Positions 24,691 to 37,700 of a stretch of DNA of 64,000 nt are shown in pieces. Position 1 is the stretch's first letter; each line of letters starts with the position of its first letter. The translations under genes were made by a program, and so were the position numbers. The DNA lies in the NCBI GenBank assembly GCA_013365325.1, contig JABVXV010000249.1, positions 30,711-94,710 of the forward strand. Reading direction: 5' to 3'. The notes beneath the pieces are model-generated. The model saw only the letters and a program-made list of their open reading frames with translations. It had not been told where the DNA came from and did no database searches. Source of the stretch: Dipetalonema caudispina. Taxonomy: Eukaryota > Nematoda > Chromadorea > Rhabditida > Onchocercidae.

Positions 24691-27465
24691 AATAGAGTGT
24701 GGAATAAGGCAATGTATACAAGTGTGGGATCGTGGACTATAATATGTTTTAGGTCAATCTAGGTTTACTCCATTTTCAGGCAGGCACAAACTCTTCTTAG
24801 CATGCTTGATTGAACATGAAATAGGCCTTCTTTGAGAGTTGTCGAAATTTAGATGAAACTATCACACTTTCGGCGCACAATTTGTTCTTCTATCACTCTC
24901 TTTCGATGGCGCACATATTTCAAAAAGTGGCAATATTGGATGAACCAGATCAGAAGGACTGGTATAAGGAAAGAGTCGAGAGGGGACAGGCCTAAGAACA
25001 AGATAAATGGACCCAAGGATTAAAAGAGAGGTGAAGATGGACCACTGCGCATATGAGTAATGAGTATCGTTTGATTGAAATGTTGTTGTTATAAGACCAG
25101 TAATTAACATTTAATAAGCTTTCTCCTTCCTGATTGCATCGTCGACAGATAATTTCACTCTTTGACAATCCAAACGTCAAAACAATTTTTAGAATGGATT
25201 TGATACACTTATTGTAAAAGTTAATTGCCTGTACTGGAGGCGGAAAAGTTTTGAGGAAAGAAGCGGGAAGAGAGGAATGTCTAATTCCTCAAACTTTGAA
25301 AATTCAAACTTGTGTTATTAACTTTTTAATGTTATCAGTTCGAATATTCTTTTGATTTTTATAAAAACAATTTTTCATTGATTTGATTTCATTTTACAAC
25401 TTCTTCGTTCACAAATAGGCGTCTTGTTTGTCAGCATATTATTGGTTGGTTAGTAGACTTGATTAACGATATTAATTAGTTAAATAATTGGATTCTTGTT
25501 AACATTGTCTTTGTTTTTTTTTCTAATATTTTTTAGGTTGAAAAAGTAGAAGTTTAACTATCCATCTAAAGTAAGGACCAAATATTCTCTTATAATTTGT
25601 GGGAAGAAGATGAAACCTGGAAAGGTATGAAAATAAAGGTCAACAGCAGAATACTCCTTGAAACAGAACATTTTAGTCAAAACGAAAAAATTTGTACTTT
25701 TTCGTTCGAAATCGAAAAATAGAAAATTGCACCATCAGGTTCTCGATTTTTAAACAGAAAGCGTTACTATTTCCAAGTAATATCCTTAAAATTTTTGACT
25801 TGTCTAAAATTTATTCTCCCAGCATTCTTCGAATGCACTATTTCTTCAGAGGTTAAGGAAGAATTGCAGGGAATTCCTTCACTGCCCTTTTGCGCATCAG
25901 AGAACAACATTAACAAATTAATTATCTAAAGTAGATGCTCGCTTGTGAACATTGGATAGCATTAGCTAAGTGGAACAAACATACGTCATTGCGTATCATT
26001 GGACTTTTTCCGTTCTATTCCAAACTTCAGAAAATAACCAACAAAAGAAGTACGAAGGCTACAATTATTATAAGTTAATCCCGTCATGATAATGATTACA
26101 AAGCAGGTCGGAGAATTTTAAAACTGCCACTGAAGTGAAACGAAGAAAGAACGATCCAAGAAATGAAGAAGATGAGCAGAACTCGATTTCTTTCTTTCCA
26201 CTTTCAAGATTTCTGTTATTTTCTCAGTTCAAAAATATTTTTAGACATAAATTACTGCGATAAAAAGATTTCTTCTGCAAACCGAAACAAGAAAAGTATT
26301 TTCAACTCGTCATTTTGATCAACTTTCTTCTCATCAGCAGAAATTCCTTTCATTACTATTCAGTGGAGAATGAATGAAAGTAAATTTCGTGCAAACCGAT
26401 TTCATATCACTAATTGATTGATAGACAAAATCGAAGCTAGATAACGCATATGAGCGACTATCAATTATCTTCGAAGTTCCCGAAGATTGCCATAATTAAC
26501 GATTTATAGCTCGCATTTTTTAAACCCCATAATTTTTCGGTAAGATGTTTCACTACAGTAAATACATTCCTTTCCATTCTTTAAAAACAGTTGACAAAAA
26601 AGATGGAAGACTTCTCACTTCGTCCATCCCTTCAGATTAAATCCTGTGTTCTGTTTCGATGGATCACCTTTAACTTCATTTATGCCTGCTTTCTGATCTG
26701 GCCTTCAACCTCACATTTTCTGTTCGCTGCACAGATCAAATCTTCTATTCTTTTTTCAATCCGATCTTATCCATACCTTTCTTCGCAATCCACTTTTAAA
26801 AGCATCTTAGGGTCTGAAAAAAATAAACAAAGCTCATTGTAATGAATTGTATTGCTGCCAGTTTTCATCGCTTTTTGTGCATTTCAAAATAAGATGAATT
26901 TGGCTGTGAAAGTTTAAAAATTTATTTCGAGTTTTATTCAATCAATTGTAACTGAGATACTCCTTCTTTGTTTCATCTCTCAACAATCGTCTCGGTCGTT
27001 GAACTTTCTCTCTTCTCTTTCAAGCTAGTTTTCTGGTTGGTCTATTACTTCAACAAATTATTTACATCGAAGTTCACGTGAACTAAATCTTAATCATCGT
27101 GTATTTCGCTCCATCTGTAACATTTCATGACTTCTCCTTTAATCAGTATTCATTTGCTAATATCTTCGATTTCAGCTGTTTCCTAACCTGTCAAACTTAA
27201 TATACTTTAAATCGTGATGTAATGAATGTTTGATTAGGTTTATTATTGTTTTACTATGTTTCCTTACTAAGATAATAGCTGGCGTGCGTGGCCGTGCTGT
27301 CACGTCGTTTTAGAATTAACCGTACAGAAGAATTATTTACTTCGTTCTGCTCTGAAAAGGAGAATATTCACTTTTGACATGGAAGATGACATAATTGTGT
27401 CCATATTTTGTCCTTATCGCAAAATCTTCCACAGTCAACCGGCATCCCTTTAAATCATTGTTGGT

Positions 27466-27468
<3 letters not shown>

Positions 27469-27500
<32 letters not shown>

Positions 27501-27530
27501 GACACAGACACACACACACACACAACACAA
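27469..27530 (+). repeat. CA dinucleotide microsatellite
   Basis: Interrupted (CA)n with a few TA and GA units. The His-Thr and Cys-Val open frames across it on both strands are repeat translations. Confidence 0.95.
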
Positions 27531-29601
27531 TTTAAACGAAGTTTTGGAGTCTTCTACTCAAATCCTTGGCTAAAATCTAAAAATCAGTTAAGTCTCCATA
27601 TGTAATACCCACCTTAATAGGTAAGACAGCGTATGTTTTCCCGTGGAATTACCCTTTGCAGTTGACAAACTACTTGACAATGACCGTTCTTTTGAAATTT
27701 TTTCTCCTTCCTATTCAGCCAAAAAGCCCAACCCATCAAACAATAATCTTCCCATGACCAACTTTGTTGCTCTTACCTTTCTTCACAGCTATTATACCTG
27801 TAATTTGGTCCATCAGTAACTAAGATGAAATATGTTATGACCACTGGTGCCGCATATTCGTAACACTATTGATATTTGCCATAAGTTAATGGATTTCCCA
27901 ATATTTCTTTCGATGATTATGTGTCACGTTTGACTCGCTCCATACCTGCCCCTAACTTTTCAATATTCATCGCTTAACGTCCTTTATTTCAGCCACAATT
28001 AATGCATTAACCATGAATACCATCAATAATTGGATACAATGATCTATTTTGTTTTTTTCGCCTCTCCTTCGACTAATAGTACCACTTTGTTATATTGTTG
28101 ATGAATTGCAGATATTACTGATGGTTAGTGATAATGGGAAGGGAACTTCTGTTGTGATATCAATTTTAGGGAATCGTTGGGACGTTTTATTAACAGGCAA
28201 ATAAGGGGAAAGAAACTTACTAAGAGCAAAAGATTCTTATAGCTAATATTAAATATCACTTCCTGCGTACTACTCTACTCGAATTCTAAATTTGTAGTAG
28301 GATCGATGCCTCACTATTCATATTCATTTTTTTTTTCCTAACAATCTGTTCATTTCTCATTATGCTTACGTATCTCTTATTATGATTTTTCCAAAATGCG
28401 GGAAAGATGTCAATTCCGGATTCAGGTCCTTTTAACTTGCCTTTTATTTAATAAAATCAGAAACATTTAATAATAGTGAAATCTAATCGAAAATGTTTAC
28501 ACGATCAGAGGAATATTAAAATTGAAAGTACGTTAAATTTTTTTCTTTTGACTTATTAAAGGCCTTGAGGACAATTTTAGAAGAGAAAGAGGGAGGAAAA
28601 AGGAAACGAAAGAATGGGAGCGAACGGAAATCGTGTATATCAAATGTCAAGAAGGAAGAAAGGTCTCTTGCAACTTCTTATGGAGAAATTAGAAGAGTGA
28701 GGAAACTGGAATCAAATGTCACCCCATACCGTTCCATCAAATCGACGAGAATTTTCCATCTACTGGGATTTTGCCAGATGCTTCCGCCACATCTCTATTC
28801 GATATATTTTGGAATTCCCCCTCTCCTTCGAAAACATAACCGTCAAACCTTAAAATGTCTCCTATGTGACCTCTTAGTCCTGGCTAGAATATCCTTTGGT
28901 TCTTATCAATTACACTGTTTGGCTCTTTTGACGTTTTCGCCCTTTCAACCGGTTCTCTTATATTTTACCCGTTTTTGTTTCCGCTTCTATCGCCAAGAGG
29001 ATGATCTTTAATTTTAAAAAGACGAAACGATGACCGAAGATGGACAATGCGATCCATCATCCTGCATATCAGTCGGTATTGTTTTCACGTGAAATTGCAA
29101 TATCAGTCTTTACGCCTCTCAAAGCTATGAGATGTTGCTCGAAAGATGACATGAAACTCAACAATTATCAGAGAAAGATCAATCGATCTCATTTAAATGA
29201 CTGAAGTATCACTAGATCTAACTAAGTATACCCTGAGGTCACTGCAGGTTGAGAAGGAACAGAGGAAGAGAGGAAGTGTCAATTCAAGTTAGTTAAACAC
29301 GAATGAATCTTTTAATCCTTACCTGAACCAAGAAAAAGGAAAGAGAAAGAAGTGACAAAGAGTGAGAGAGAGGGGAAGTCAGATAGAGCCTGAAAGAAGA
29401 TGAAAAGTAAACAAGATAGATAATAAATTATGAGACGATAGGGAAAAGAGAGGAAAATGGATCTGGACGATACGCCACATGTCGCTTTTTTTAAAAATGC
29501 TGTTCGAAAGTACTATGTTAATTTATGATCGATAATGTAAATTCTTCCTTCTCCCCTCTTCTCTCTCTTGTCCCCTCTCTCTTAATGGCAAGGATAAATA
29601 T

Positions 29602-29627
29602 CGAGAGAGAGAGAGAGAGAGAGAGGG
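29602..29627 (+). repeat. GA dinucleotide microsatellite, preceded by a CT-rich tract
   Basis: About 13 GA units. A CT-rich stretch at roughly 29547-29582 lies just upstream, so the two could pair as a loose hairpin. Confidence 0.9.
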
Positions 29628-30872
29628 ATGATGGCAGAGCACATAAACAAATTTTGATAGGGCCTGACGTCTTTGTTAGCAACCATCACGACGTTCCATA
29701 ATGCGAAACATAGAAAGGGAAAAGTTTTTGTGGGAACAAAAAAAAGGATGATTGGTATCGTTTTCAACATTTCGAAAGATGTTTGTGTGTATGTCTTCCT
29801 CGGTCGATCGAGTGATTTATGGTACATTTCGGGGAGAGGCTACTAAGATGTTTGCTTCCTTGCAAGTGCAGGTGCAGCTGCGGGTAAGTGTAAGTGTAGG
29901 TGTACAGTTAGTAACTGCATGCATGTCGCATTAAATCGGACATCACTATCACAGGGAGAAGGAGGAGAAGGGTATAGTGTTCGCTGTGTTCATTTGGGTA
30001 ACCATTAATGATTCCGATCGTTGTTGCGTAGCACACGTGGCATTGGTACATTAACACGGTTTGCTTAGGGTACGAGATGTGGTTATACTCCGACAGCCAG
30101 CATCGGCCTTCATACTCCCACAACTCTCAACGGATCGAAATTCGACCACTATGAGTCATCACTTTACACATACAGACACAGAGATACACATACACACACA
30201 CACACACAAGGCATACAGGAATTGTTTTACTTGCAAAGGGGAAAACAGGGAGAGAGGAAGATGACGCGTACGATGAGCATTACTCGCCGACATTTTGGCT
30301 CCGATGGAATGGCGGTGGAATTTCGTCCCTTTATTTCAATTTTGAACAGTAGGCTGTCATTGATGATCATGGAAACCTAGTTAAGATATCTGATGGTTTT
30401 ATATCCATCGATGTCATGTGTTGTATAATTTATGATGATTGAGTTAAACATCTCTGAGAGTATGTTATATGGAAATTCGGGAATCATTACAATTTGTCAT
30501 GTGGTACAAACAGAGTACACACTTCTCTCTCTCTCTCTTTCTTCCTTTCCTAAATAGTACAAATGGTTGTGTGTGAAATCTTGAATGATGTGATGACACG
30601 GGTGTGATTTGGGAGTTAGAAATATCTCAGAATGCTTGTTGATATGTATATGAAGTGATGAGATGATGATGATGATATATATTTGTATGCATATATGGTG
30701 ATGAACCTTTAGATGTAAAGGCGGGGGAGTTACTTCGGGGAACGTAACCGTTGTATATCTCATCCCATTGATGGAGTAAGGAAGGGTGAGAGAGAGAGGG
30801 ATAGCCCTGTTTCCTTTCTTCAATACATCTCCCATCTCTGCACTCCAACTGCAAATTTTACATATGTATCGA

Positions 30873-30880
30873 TGACGTCA
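30873..30880. promoter_or_regulatory. perfect CRE palindrome TGACGTCA
   Basis: A full cAMP-response-element/bZIP site in the gene-poor region upstream of sma-9. Single 8-base sites can occur by chance, so function is inference. Confidence 0.3.
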
Positions 30881-33800
30881 TAGCGCACTTAAAATTTCAT
30901 GTACATAAGAAGAAGAGAGGAAGAGGTTGATGACGGGTAGTAAGAGCCGGTAAGACGCCCGCTGGATATTCTCACTTTAGAGTGGATTTCAAATCCTTTC
31001 AAAGAAAATGGCTTCTGTTATTCCGAAGTGATTACTTGTCTAGTAATGTTTTCTGTCCTGTCCTTCTCTTGTCCCTGTCACCCTGTCATAGCCTATAACT
31101 TATTCATTTCAGCAATTCCCACAACTACAGGTAGCACAACACTTCTACATCTCTCATTCCCATTGCATCGAAAAGGAAACACGGTGAGAGTATCGCCAAC
31201 TCCTTCTGTTTCCCACCCACGCACCCTTTCTGCAAATCATTTTCAACCTTTCCCGAACATAACACTTGTAAGCTTTCTGAAGTTACTCCGATGTTTTTGC
31301 ACACATACACAAATTTGTTGCTCTTTTATTCCCGCTCTCAAAGCATCGTCGATTGAACCATCATCAGGTCGCCGCTGCTTTTACCTTTTTGCCAAACCCT
31401 TGCCATCGTCGTTGTAGTGGTGGATGATGAGTTTTTTGACACTGTTCTGTTCACCTTCATTCAACATAGCGTTCAGGAATCACACTCTTCCTCTTACCTC
31501 TTTATTTAAATATATATGGCCAAGGGATAAGAGATGGTTTCTTATAATATATATGTATGTCATGTCATGTCGTCCTTTTGTCTGATATGACATGATGTGA
31601 ATTGTTGACGTCTACTTTATCAAATGTTTTACCTTTTAATTTAAAATTATTGATGAATGATTTTGAGTATTATGCGATGAATTGGACGCTCCACCGTGCC
31701 TTTCTTTACGATGGATGATATCTTTACTTAGAGTAAGTTAGAATAAACAACGAATCCGTCGGATAAATCAAGCATTGCTACAGAAGAGATTTGCTTGAAT
31801 CGTATGCTACATTGATAATAACAGCGGTGATACTTTTCATTTATGCTCATCTTTAATTATCACAATGGAGGATGATGCTTTTTAAATTATTTCTTTCACT
31901 CACCATTCTAAACTTCCAGTCTTAGATCTAATTCTTACCACAGTTTGTTGTTTGCTTGCCCCTCACCACAATTTCTCTCTGTCCCTTTTATCGTCTATCT
32001 CATTTCTTTCTCCTTTTCAACTATCATCCTACTACAACGGGATGTCATTATGGTATTTGATAATGCCAGAAGAATGAAAAAGATAGGAAAACATGATATG
32101 ACTTGGTATGACATACATATATACATACCATTGTTTACTGAGGTCATCGAATAAAGGTCAACAAGTCATTAGAAGGTCAAGAGTTGGTGTATAATGAATG
32201 AGAGAAGGTCAGTCTCTTTCCTGATATTGTTTTGGGAAGGTAGCGGAAAATATGATTGTTTATAGGAAGAAGAGAGAGATGGCCAATAGTATCCTACTCT
32301 ATTGCCATTGTTATCATATTGGATAAGCATGGTTACATTATTGTAAACAACGACTGTCCTATCATTACTTTGCTTCTGTTTCCTGTAATTTTACAACAAC
32401 TAGTAGGAGAATCGGTGATTTTGTCAAAGAGGTCATTGATTGTTTGTCTATGTTCACTTTGACCTTGTCTACCATGTTGAAGGATTTCCAATAATGTTTG
32501 TATATTTATTGTAGCTTGTTCTATCATACTTTTTGATGATAATACGTTTACATGCCGAAACCTTCTGTTTCAAGGGAGATTTACCTTGTCTGTTGTTCTT
32601 ATTTTTCACATTTTGCTTTACCAATCATCATTATGTTAAACCGATTTGTTGGTGAGCACAAATTGAAAGGATATCCTTCACACTTCTTTTCCATTGGTGG
32701 TAATATATGCCTGTGCGACAGCATAACCTTCGATCGTGGGTCTTCTCAATCTTCATTACCTTTCCTGTCTGTTTGATGAATATTGAAATAATATGTGCTG
32801 TAGGATATGTTTCACCTTTATAGCTGTTTTTCATTGCCAAATGAAATGAGCACATTGCAGTAAAATTTAAGGATGGTCCGAAACGGTGACTGAAGGATAG
32901 AAAATTTGAAAGGAGTGGTGGGATGAAGTTAATTGATGTTCATTGTTTGTTCACACTTCGGAAATTACTCCCGACAGTTGGAATCATCGTATAAGTTGGA
33001 GGATATTTGTATTATGTTTTGATTACGTTTTAAGGATTTTAAGCTTCTTTTGAAATCTTTTCTTGTATTCTCTTTAGTTGTGAAAACTCATCATTGTTCT
33101 TAATACCTTTCAATGCCACTTATGATTAAAATGATCAGTAATTCATTTTCGGTGTTTATTATTGACTAGGTGCTATTGGTAAAATTAAATCAAGAGATTT
33201 GGCTTAGTGAAGTCAACATCAGGTAGGAATCACTCCAATTAATCATCTGAAAAAGGAGGTATTGTACTGTTTTGGTTTCCGGAAAAGGAAAGACTGTTGT
33301 GGTAGATAATATCACATATATTTCTGTTTCCTGCTCTTATCTTGCTTGCCATGGCAACTGCTCTGCGGTTGTTGTTTTAGATTAAAACGGAAAGATTTGA
33401 GGAAGCTAAGCAACAGCCGCATATGATCATTTCTTGTTGGCCATTTCGATAGACTTAAACTGAGGGAATAGGCATTTAATTTCATCTATCCGTAAAGGAC
33501 AGCAGTGCTTGCTAATGCTATCACTACTCGTTGTTGTGTAACTTTCATTCTCAATCGATTTATTTCACACTTCACAGCTACGAAATGAGGAACTGACTGA
33601 GTGATAATCTTAATTGGGAATCAATAATTCACTATACTGTGCTATGAAGTGGTCTAATATTTTGGGATAAACTTATCGAAGTTCAAATCTCATTAACTAA
33701 CTCACTTAACTAGTAGTATTTCCTTTCAATTTCTAACATGGAAATCAATTCAACGGTCATGTGAAAAGGAATGATGGCCTGGATTGAGTGATTTGATGGC

Positions 33801-34493
33801 CTGATCCATTGCTGTCATCATTAATGTCCGTCAAGGTTGATGGGGATGAGTATGTCGGATTGATACGATCTGTTTGTTGCTTCCCTCTCTCCCTCTTCAT
33901 GTTAGCTTAGAATAGATTGCATATTTGACTTCAACAAAATTTCTTTTAAAATTCTGAGGAAATTCCAAAGTTCTGTAAATGAAAGGGAAGAGGAAACAGC
34001 GTCGCGGTTGTTATGTTATTTCGGGTTTCCCGAGAAATTGTAAGACATTACTCACCCTGCGTTCTCTCCCTTCCCCTATTTCTTTCTCTTCCTCTCCTCT
34101 CTCTCTCTCTCTCTTTCATCCTTTCAAATCAAAGAAGAATTTTCACCGTTTGTCAAATTCACGAAAATCCTTGCTGCCCATACAAACTGTGATTTTATCA
34201 TAGAGTGGAAGTCGATAATGGTCGACAATTAGCAATATGTTGCTCGGCTGTTTGCACGAGTTTATTACAGTATGCCCCCGCCTTCTGCTAACGACATTTC
34301 ATTCTAATATTCAGACGGCAGAGAGCGCAGAGGATATACAAATGACGTGTCTCGGTACTCTCTATTCTCTTTCTGCTTTCTTTCTCAGTAATTGCTTGTA
34401 AACGACAAGGAGTGAAGAGAGAGTGAGGGAGACAAAATGTAAGAGGAGTGAGAAAGAGAGTGTTCGCCTGTTTGTCCGTGGGAACACTGGCGG

Positions 34494-34505
34494 CACGTGA
34501 CGTCA
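34494..34505. promoter_or_regulatory. overlapping E-box and CRE, CACGTGACGTCA
   Basis: CACGTG and TGACGTCA share two bases, making a compact composite bZIP/bHLH-type site. It sits in a locally GC-richer stretch (34280-34660) about 5.7 kb upstream of the sma-9 start codon. Confidence 0.35.
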
Positions 34506-34771
34506 CAGTCGGTACAAGGCTAATGTTCCCAATCCTCTCGTTCTCCACTCCAACCCTTGCACTCACACTTTTCCTTTGATAGTCTGATATCGGTATTCTC
34601 TGTGTGTCCGCTCTCCGTATGTTGGTCCTACTTATGCGTGCACAGTAATGTGCATATCTTCTCGTCTTGTTCACATACTATTTAGGATATGTTTAGCAGT
34701 CTAGCACTCCAACTCCCTAAAAGTCCCTTTATTTTCTGGCGTCATTTGGCTTGTGGCATTCAATAATTATT

Positions 34772-34798
34772 AGAGAGAGAGAGAGAGAGAGAGAGAGG
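34772..34798 (+). repeat. GA dinucleotide microsatellite
   Basis: Thirteen perfect AG units followed by a GGAGGGGAGA purine run. Confidence 0.95.
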
Positions 34799-37700
34799 AG
34801 GGGAGATCCCACGATCGACGACTCTCTTCAACAAAGGTATTCTATTCTCATATCCTTCTATGAATTTCACTCTTCTTACATCTTCCATTTCACTGTATCA
34901 TGTAGAACTATTTCCAGTTCTTCTTTCCTTCTACATCTCTATCTTACTTAATAAACTTTCTATTGAGAGTTCTCAGTAGATGAAATGAGCAACCACCGGG
35001 ACATGTTGTTGTTGTTGCTACTGCTACTTCTCTACAAGTCTTACTTCACGTGGCGTACGTTACTGTCTTCGGCAAATCATTATTCATATGTCGAATTTCA
35101 TATAATTCGGCCCACTGTAAATTTGGTTAGTTACAGACAGGAAAGATGAGGATCTTAGTAATTTCAAAAGATCAGTTAATTACTGTAAAATATGAAATTA
35201 GTGTTGTTTCTGTTTTCGTGATACAATTAACGATGATTACAAGCATGCGGGACTGGCTGAATAAGAGCCAAATGATATACTTTACTTTGCAAGGAGCCTT
35301 TTTGTTGCCTTGATAAGAGAGAGAAGGATGCTAACATTGATAACTGTGAAGGAGAATGGATAAAAAGTAAAAGAGAAGGGAACGGCGCAAATTATTTCAC
35401 CATTTATGCAACAAAGCAAAAACCCATCACTCCTCTTCATGGTATCCGCATACATACATTCATACACATACACACATACACACACACATACTCATCTAAC
35501 AAGCTGTTGACGACATGCTGGCACCACCAACGTTTTTTTTTTTTTTTTTTCATTCAGTAGTGAGAAACGGTCTTTTCTCGGATACACTGGCCAAAATCAA
35601 CAGCAGGGAGGGAGGGGGAGTAAATATGATGAAGAGAGAGAATACGTATCACGTAGCATCTAGACGGATAAGATTAATATGTCATTTATCAATCAGATGT
35701 TTATTTAGAATCGCCAACACTTTCAAACTTTTGTATATTACCGAGAAGAGGTTTATTCCTATTATACTTCACGGTTATTACAGGGTTGTATTACTTCAAC
35801 AGATTTCATCAAAACTTATATAAATGTTGGGAGGATGAAATCATTTTAACTGATATCGGGTCAGATTTTTGTGTTTTAATTTTAAGATCAGATTTGGCTT
35901 TGGTCCAATTGTCCCGTCAAATTCTTCGAATTCTCGTCAAGTTTTTCTACAAGGAAATCAATTGATGTGTATTATTTTGCAGTGATTCTTTTTTCACTTC
36001 CCTTCGTCCATCACTTTCAAACCAACTCATTCATCAACCCTCCCAGTCCCTGATTATTATCATTTAACCGGCATATCACTCGACATTCATCTTCGGGTGT
36101 TATACTTATGCAGGAATCAATTCTGTTGTTCTCCTATTATTGAATAGTAATTTTCACATTCTGTAAAGAACAAGTCATTTTAAAAATCTGAAATTTCGAT
36201 AAATTTTTACAAAATTGTGCTCGCTGGATGTTTGCTGCAGATGAGGTGGAAGGAAATGCTGTGTCGATGAGGAAATTCTGTCAGATTTTTCACTATCATC
36301 AGTTTCTGTCTGTTCCCGATAGTAATTTATGCAAATTATATCACTTTTCATTTCGAACTTTCTCTTCATTCCCCATTTTCTCAACGATGAAAGCTATCCG
36401 TAGCATATTTACTTACTTCATCTATTGTTTAAAAAGGGACAGATATGTCACAGAGGAAAAGGAAAACTTACATTGACCGAATTGAACTCTTCAGGCATAA
36501 TTCTCCACAACTATTCATATGATTGATTGACGGACATCATTTGGTGATGCATGAAGAGATTAGTTACTCTTGAAATTCACCACACACAACAGTATCGCCA
36601 AAATATTGTTTATTAATTTTGTATATTAATTAATATAACTGTGCACAATATACGTACGTGTGCATCCTTGCGTGTTGGTGTATGTGTGTGTATATCGTAT
36701 TTGTATAAATTTATATCTCTGATATATAATTATGCGTGGTGTGATACGTCCTTATTTTATTCATTCTCAGAACTAACAGTAGTGATACATCAGGAATCTG
36801 CTTCTAATATCTATGATTGTAAGAAGTGTAATGGAGTGGAAATCGAATTCAAAAAGAATAAAATGTTCCGTTATACGTGTTATTGCTGTTGCTCTTCCTC
36901 TCCATCCAAAGTACCCGCATATACGTCACTTTTCGAATAAAACGAGTTCCTGACGTAAAAAGAACTATATATGTGATGTGGGAAATAAGCGTGACGTGAA
37001 ATATGAAGGAGGGAATTGATTCAACATCGAAATATGAAAGAAGATTGTGAAGCAAGCATGAAATAAGATAATGTTAAGTAGATAGACTCATTAGTACCAG
37101 GTTCATTAACCAAACATTTTGTTTATTTGGCATCTGATTGAACTGTCGATTTGAAGCTTTTGCTTTATTTCAGGATATCACAAATATCCTCTGCAATGTA
37201 AAATTTTCATGTATGATGTCCATTCACTTCGCCTCTGTCTTTCACGGTGAGTATAAAAAGTGGCGATGATCGTTATTTCTTGATGTTTAAAGAATAACTA
37301 GCTCGAGATACATATTTGACATTCCCTTCTTACTCAGCATATCTTTTTATTGTTATTTTGAATCCAAAAGAAAGAAGGAAAGATTCATTTGTAGTATCCA
37401 AAAAATTTAATGTTTGTTCCTGTAAAGAGTGTCAATATTTCTCTCTCATCCATGAAACATCCTTTTGGCTTTGAAATTATCTTCACATCAAGTATTAGGA
37501 TTGGGAGGGATAAAACAATGCATCGGTAAAGCAGATATCAAACGTTCCTTCCAGATTACTTTCAGATTGTTCGCATCTACAATTTTCCACATATCATCTC
37601 TCATTTGTCAGGATACAACGCTTTTATCGTACTTCTTGTAAATTGTAGCAGTAGTAAACAAGTAGGCAACAATTGTTATGTGTATCATCGTTCTATGATG

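Noticed and set aside
27337..27605. Cys-Val and His-Thr rich ORFs on both strands
   Set aside because: Both are translations of the CA microsatellite.
28565..29011. 148-codon plus-strand ORF in the gene-poor region
   Set aside because: No domain, no splice context, and it starts in a purine-rich tract. One frame of this length is near chance expectation here.
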